From the NCBI RefSeq assembly GCF_000004195.4, contig NC_030685.2, positions 55,582,516 to 55,646,515 of the forward strand: DNA of 64,000 nt, in the 5' to 3' direction. A program made the position numbers and the translations under genes. This document shows positions 59,300-64,000 of this stretch, piece by piece. Below the pieces are notes generated by a model, which saw only the letters and a program-made list of their open reading frames with translations, did not search any database and was not told the DNA's origin. Source of the DNA: Xenopus tropicalis. Taxonomy: Eukaryota; Chordata; Amphibia; Anura; Pipidae. Position 1 is the first letter of the stretch; each line of letters begins with the position of its first letter.

Positions 59300-62200
59300 G
59301 CCTTTTAATAATAAAGGCAAACTAAGCGCTGGCAAACGTTCTCTTTGTACACTTGTTTCCAGGTTTCTCTCTCTGTGACATCACAGTCTGCACTTGTTTC
59401 CCAGTTTCTCTCTTTGTGACATCACAGTCTGCACCTTCTGGGGCAATTAACCTCCCACCCCTGCAGGGGCAATTAACCGCCCACCCCTCAGAATAGTCAT
59501 AGCACCCGATTCCCGAATAAGCCGCACGCTTTTACACCTCATTCATGGGTCTACGACAAACGGTGGTTAATTACCCCCTGCTGGGGCAATTAACCACCCA
59601 CCCCTCAGAAAATTCATAGCACCCCATTCCCAAATAAGCCGCACGGTTTGACACCTCATTCATGGGTCTACGACAAACGGTGGTTAATTACCCCCTGCTG
59701 GGGCAATTAAACTGCCCACCCCCTAGAAAAGTCATACCACCCCATTCCCGAACAAGCCGCACGGTTTGACACCTCATTCATGGGTCTACGACAAATGGTG
59801 GTTAATTGCCCCCTGCTGGGGCAATTAACACCACCCACCCCTTGGAAAAGTCATAGCACCCCATTCTCGAATAAGCCGCACGGTTTGACACCTCATTCAT
59901 GGGTCTACGACAAACGGTGGTTAATTACCCCCTGCTGGGGCAATTAAGCCGCCCACCCCCTAGGAAAGTCATAGCAGCCCATTCCCGAATAAGCCGCACA
60001 GTTTGACACCTCATTCGTGCGTCCAGGACAAAAGGCTGTTAATTGCCCCCTGCTGGGGCAATTAAACCGCCCACCCCCTAGAAAAGTCATAGAACCCCAT
60101 TCCCGAATCAGCCGCACGGTTTAACACCTCATTCATGGGTCTACAACAAACAGTAGTTAATTGCCCCCTGCTGGGGCAATTAAACCGCCCACCCCCTAGA
60201 AAAGTCATACCACCCCATTCCCGAACAAGCCGCACGGTTTGACACCTCATTCATGGGTCTACGACAAATGGTGGTTAATTGCCCCCTGCTGGGGCAATTA
60301 ACACCGCCCACCCCTTGGAAAAGTCATAGCACCCCATTCCCGAATAAGCCGCACGGTTTGACACCTCATTCATGGGTCTACGACAAAATGTGGTTTATTG
60401 CCCCCTGCTGGGGCAATTAACACCGCCCACCCCTTGGAAAAGCCATAGCACCCCATTCCCGAACAAGCCGCACGGTTTGACACCTCATTCATGGGTCTAT
60501 GACAAATGGTTGTTAATTGCCCCGGGCACCCCATTCCCGAACAAGCCGCACGGTTTGACACCTCATTCATGGGTCTATGACCCCCCTGCTGGGGCAATTA
60601 ACACCGCCCACCCCTTGGAAAAGTCATAGAACCCCATTCCCGAATAAGCCGCACGGTTTGACACCTCATTCATGGGTCTACAACAAACAGTAGTTAATTG
60701 CCCCCTGCTGGGGCAATTAAACCGCCCACCCCTAGAAAAGTCATAGCACCCCATTCCCGAACAAGCCGCACGGTTTGACACCTCATTCATGGGTCTACGA
60801 CAAATGGTGGTTAATTGCCCCCTGCTGGGGCAATTAACACCGCCCACCCCTTGGAAAAGTCATAGCACCCCATTCCCGAATAAGCCGCACGGTTTGACAC
60901 CTCATTCATGGGTCTACGACAAATGGTTGTTAATTGCCCCCTGCTGGGGCAATTAACACCGCCCACCCCTTGGAAAAGCCATAGCACCCCATTCCCGAAC
61001 AAGCCGCACGGTTTGACACCTCATTCATGGGTCTATGACAAATGGTTGTTAATTGCCCCCTGCTGGGGCAATTAACACCGCCCACCCCTTGGAAAAGCCA
61101 TTGCACCCCATTCCCGAACAAGCCGCATGGTTTGACACCTCATTCATGGGTCTATGACAAATGGTTGTTAATTGCCCCCTGCTGGGGCAATTAACACCGC
61201 CCACCCCTTGGAAAAGCCATAGCACCCCATTCCCGAATAAGCCGCACGGTTTGACACCTCATTCATGGGTCTACGACAAAATGTGGTTTATTGCCCCCTG
61301 CTGGGGCAATTAACACCGCCCACCCCTTGGAAAAGCCATAGCACCCCATTCCCGAACAAGCCGCACGGTTTGACACCTCATTCATGGGTCTATGACAAAT
61401 GGTTGTTAATTGCCCCCTGCTGGGGCAATTAACACCGCCCACCCCTTGGAAAAGCCATAGCACCCCATTCCCGAACAAGCCGCACGGTTTGACACCTCAT
61501 TCATGGGTCTACGACAAAATGTGGTTTATTGCCCCCTGCTGGGGCAATTAACCGCCCACCCCTCAGAAAAGTCATAGCACCCCATACTGGAGGCAAAATA
61601 ATCCCATTGGGTTTCATTAATGTTTAAATTATTTTTAGTTGACTTAAGGTATGGAGATCCAAATTAAAGAAAGAAACTCCAGGTCCCGAGCATTCTGGGT
61701 AACGGGTCCCATACCTGTATCATAAATCGTGAGCTGCCCCTGAAAGTGCAAAATAGAGGATTTGTGGGGAAATGTAGCCATTGAAAAGGTCATAACGACA
61801 ACCCATTTATGGGCCAAGCGGTCACCGGGACAGAGGGAGGTTAAGTGACTTCTGTCCAGGGGTCACAAGGGCGTAACCTGTGGTGAGGCATATTTCTAGC
61901 TATGGGGGGACTAGAAACTACTGGCTGGCTGGCTGGCATGCTTAAGGCGGGTGCCTTGACAACTAGGCTACGCTTGGCTCCTCCCACTTGTAGGATGTTT
62001 TTTTCATCCGCCTGTCATCTTGGCAGTTGGCCTATCCTGACTGCCGACTGAATGAAATGAAGGATTGTAGCGCAGAGAGGGAATGTTTTAGAAACGTGAA
62101 ACTTACCACATTTGAAGAGGTTTAAAACCTGTGTCAGAAGATACCCCGCACGAGGGTATAAGTTTTACCCCCGGGGCAAGAGAGGTCCCCAAATTTGCCC

Positions 62201-62587
62201 CATTGACTAATAATGGGGATTGTGGCGAATAACTAGTTTGTCGTAGACCCATGAATGAGGTGTCAAACGGTGCGGCTTATTCGGGAATGGGGGGCTATGA
62301 CTTTTCTGAGGGGGTGGGCGGTTAATTGCCCCAGCAAGGGGGAAATTAACCGCCCATAGACTTAACATTGAGACCCCAGCAGGGGGCAATTAACCACCGT
62401 TTGTCGTAGACCCACGAATGAGGTGTCAAACCGAGCGGCGTATTCGGGAATGGGGTGCTATGACTTTTCTGAGGGGTGGGCGGTTAATTGCCCCAGCAGG
62501 GGGCAATTAACCACCTTTTGTCGTAGACCCATGAATGAGGTGTCAAACTGTGCGGCTTATTCGGGAATGGGGTGCGATGACTTTTCT
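59300..62587 (+). repeat. Composite unit U22, type A with local rearrangement (3288 bp)
   Basis: Begins as a standard A unit, then the monomer at ~60480-60600 is broken: 'attgccccgggcaccccatt' and 'gggtctatgacccccctgct' are joins not found elsewhere. After them comes a short extra series of monomers of another order, making the unit 298 bp longer than normal. It then resumes with transposon end 61583-61720, SINE 61795-61987 and reverse monomers 62236-62587. Confidence 0.87.
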
Positions 62588-64000
62588 GCCTTTTAATAAT
62601 AAAGGCAAACTAAGCGCTGGCAAACGTTCTCTTTGTACACTTGTTTCCAGGTTTCTCTCTCTGTGACATCACAGTCTGCACTTGTTTCCCAGTTTCTCTC
62701 TTTGTGACATCACAGTCTGCACCTTCTGGGGCAATTAACCTCCCACCCCTGCAGGGGCAATTAACCGCCCACCCCTCAGAATAGTCATAGCACCCGATTC
62801 CCGAATAAGCCGCACGCTTTTACACCTCATTCATGGGTCTACGACAAACGGTGGTTAATTACCCCCTGTTGGGGCAATTAACCACCCACCCCTCAGAAAA
62901 TTCATAGCACCCCATTCCCAAATAAGCCGCACGGTTTGACACCTCATTCATGGGTCTACGACAAACGGTGGTTAATTACCCCCTGCTGGGGCAATTAAAC
63001 TGCCCACCCCCTAGAAAAGTCATACCACCCCATTCCCGAACAAGCCGCACGGTTTGACACCTCATTCATGGGTCTACGACAAATGGTGGTTAATTGCCCC
63101 CTGCTGGGGCAATTAACACCACCCACCCCTTGGAAAAGTCATAGCACCCCATTCTCGAATAAGCCGCACGGTTTGACACCTCATTCATGGGTCTACGACA
63201 AACGGTGGTTAATTGCCCCCTGCTGGGGCAATTAAGCCGCCCACCCCCTAGGAAAGTCATAGCAGCCCATTCCCGAATAAGCCGCACAGTTTGACACCTC
63301 ATTCGTGCGTCCAGGACAAAAGGCTGTTAATTGCCCCCTGCTGGGGCAATTAAACCGCCCACCCCCTAGAAAAGTCATAGAACCCCATTCCCGAATCAGC
63401 CGCACGGTTTGACACCTCATTCATGGGTCTACAACAAACAGTAGTTAATTGCCCCCTGCTGGGGCAATTAAACCGCCCACCCCCTAGAAAAGTCATACCA
63501 CCCCATTCCCGAACAAGCCGCACGGTTTGACACCTCATTTATGGGTCTACGACAAATGGTGGTTAATTGCCCCCTGCTGGGGCAATTAACACCGCCCACC
63601 CCTTGGAAAAGTCATAGCACCCCATTCCCGAATAAGCCGCACGGTTTGACACCTCATTCATGGGTCTACGACAAAATGTGGTTTATTGCCCCCTGCTGGG
63701 GCAATTAACACCGCCCACCCCTTGGAAAAGCCATAGCACCCCATTCCCGAACAAGCCGCACGGTTTGACACCTCATTCATGGGTCTATGACAAATGGTTG
63801 TTAATTGCCCCCTGCTGGGGCAATTAACACCGCCCACCCCTTGGAAAAGCCATTGCACCCCATTCCCGAACAAGCCGCACGGTTTGACACCTCATTCATG
63901 GGTCTATGACAAATGGTTGTTAATTGCCCCCTGCTGGGGCAATTAACACCGCCCACCCCTTGGAAAAGCCATAGCACCCCATTCCCGAATAAGCCGCACG
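62588..64000 (+). repeat. Composite unit U23, type B start, cut by the window edge
   Basis: Centre 62588-62606 and about ten forward monomers with the B markers ('ccctgttgggg' near 62865, 'acggtttgacacc' before the 'ctacaacaaac' monomer at ~63412). It has a private change 'cctcatttatgggtctac' at ~63535. The diagnostic cassette lies beyond the window. Confidence 0.85.

Larger units (their letters stand above)
25785..64000 (+). repeat. Satellite array, right block (units U9-U23), alternating A and B
   Basis: Units mostly alternate type A (2990 bp) and type B (2315 bp). Centre-element spacings from 43385 onward are 2990, 2315, 2990, 2315, 2990, 2315, 3288, so the A+B pair repeats at exactly 5305 bp. 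The SINE carries (TGGC)4. Sequence is clean and units of the same type are nearly identical. The array runs off the window at 64000. Confidence 0.94.

Noticed and set aside
437..63873. Dozens of 60-110 codon open frames on the minus strand with repeated peptide sequence
   Set aside because: They are translations of the 119 bp monomer. The period is not divisible by three, frames break at each monomer or module edge, and the same peptide recurs at unit spacing. No protein family is recognisable.
17094..64000. Known Xenopus centromere satellite or a CENP-B box
   Set aside because: The monomer is ~119 bp rather than the ~174 bp of the frog centromeric repeat as I remember it, and no sequence like the CENP-B box was seen. 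Centromeric function is neither supported nor excluded.

Overview
The window is vertebrate, almost certainly frog (Xenopus or a close pipid), non-coding and dominated by a satellite. The host call rests on the 3.8 kb island at 13272-17093. It carries copies of two short inverted-repeat transposon families that I recognise as very abundant in Xenopus genomes: one with 'ggatcccttatcc...gttatccag' ends, the other with the 'aggggtgggtcaccttta' / 'gggtcactgacccc' core. I find no credible protein-coding gene. The many short open frames in the array are translations of the repeat, whose 119 bp period is not a multiple of three.

About 59 kb (1-12271 and 17094-64000) is one satellite family with a nested, three-level structure. 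Level 1 is a ~119 bp monomer. Most copies contain a perfect hairpin with 11 bp arms (TTAATTGCCCC and its complement) and a 5 nt loop. Level 2 is a composite unit of about 2.2-3.4 kb. In plus-strand order it has a 19 bp centre element (GCCTTT...AAAGGC), a ~41 bp minisatellite, 12-16 forward monomers, a cassette, a ~220-250 bp segment present once per unit, and 3-4 monomers in REVERSE orientation. In type A units the cassette is a truncated Xenopus transposon end followed by an antisense tRNA-derived CORE-type SINE. In type B units it is replaced by ~150 bp of the minisatellite in inverted orientation. Level 3 is an alternating A+B pair (2990 + 2315 = 5305 bp), repeated at exactly 5305 bp between about 43.4 and 59.3 kb.

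Layout: 1-12271, left block (units U1-U5, ~2.5-3.2 kb, partly noisy). 12272-13271, exactly 1000 N. 13272-17093, non-satellite island with dispersed transposons. 17094-25784, middle block (U6-U8) with expanded minisatellites and a 3.44 kb unit period. 25785-64000, right block (U9-U23), mostly alternating A and B, with one 941 bp deletion, one B/A chimeric unit and one locally scrambled unit.

Nothing here forms a pathway. The interest lies in genome architecture: a satellite made of inverted monomer arms, with embedded Pol III promoter relics and transposon fragments, whose subfamily markers allow its history to be partly read. Part of the left and middle blocks shows single-base indels typical of uncorrected long reads, so fine variation there should be distrusted.
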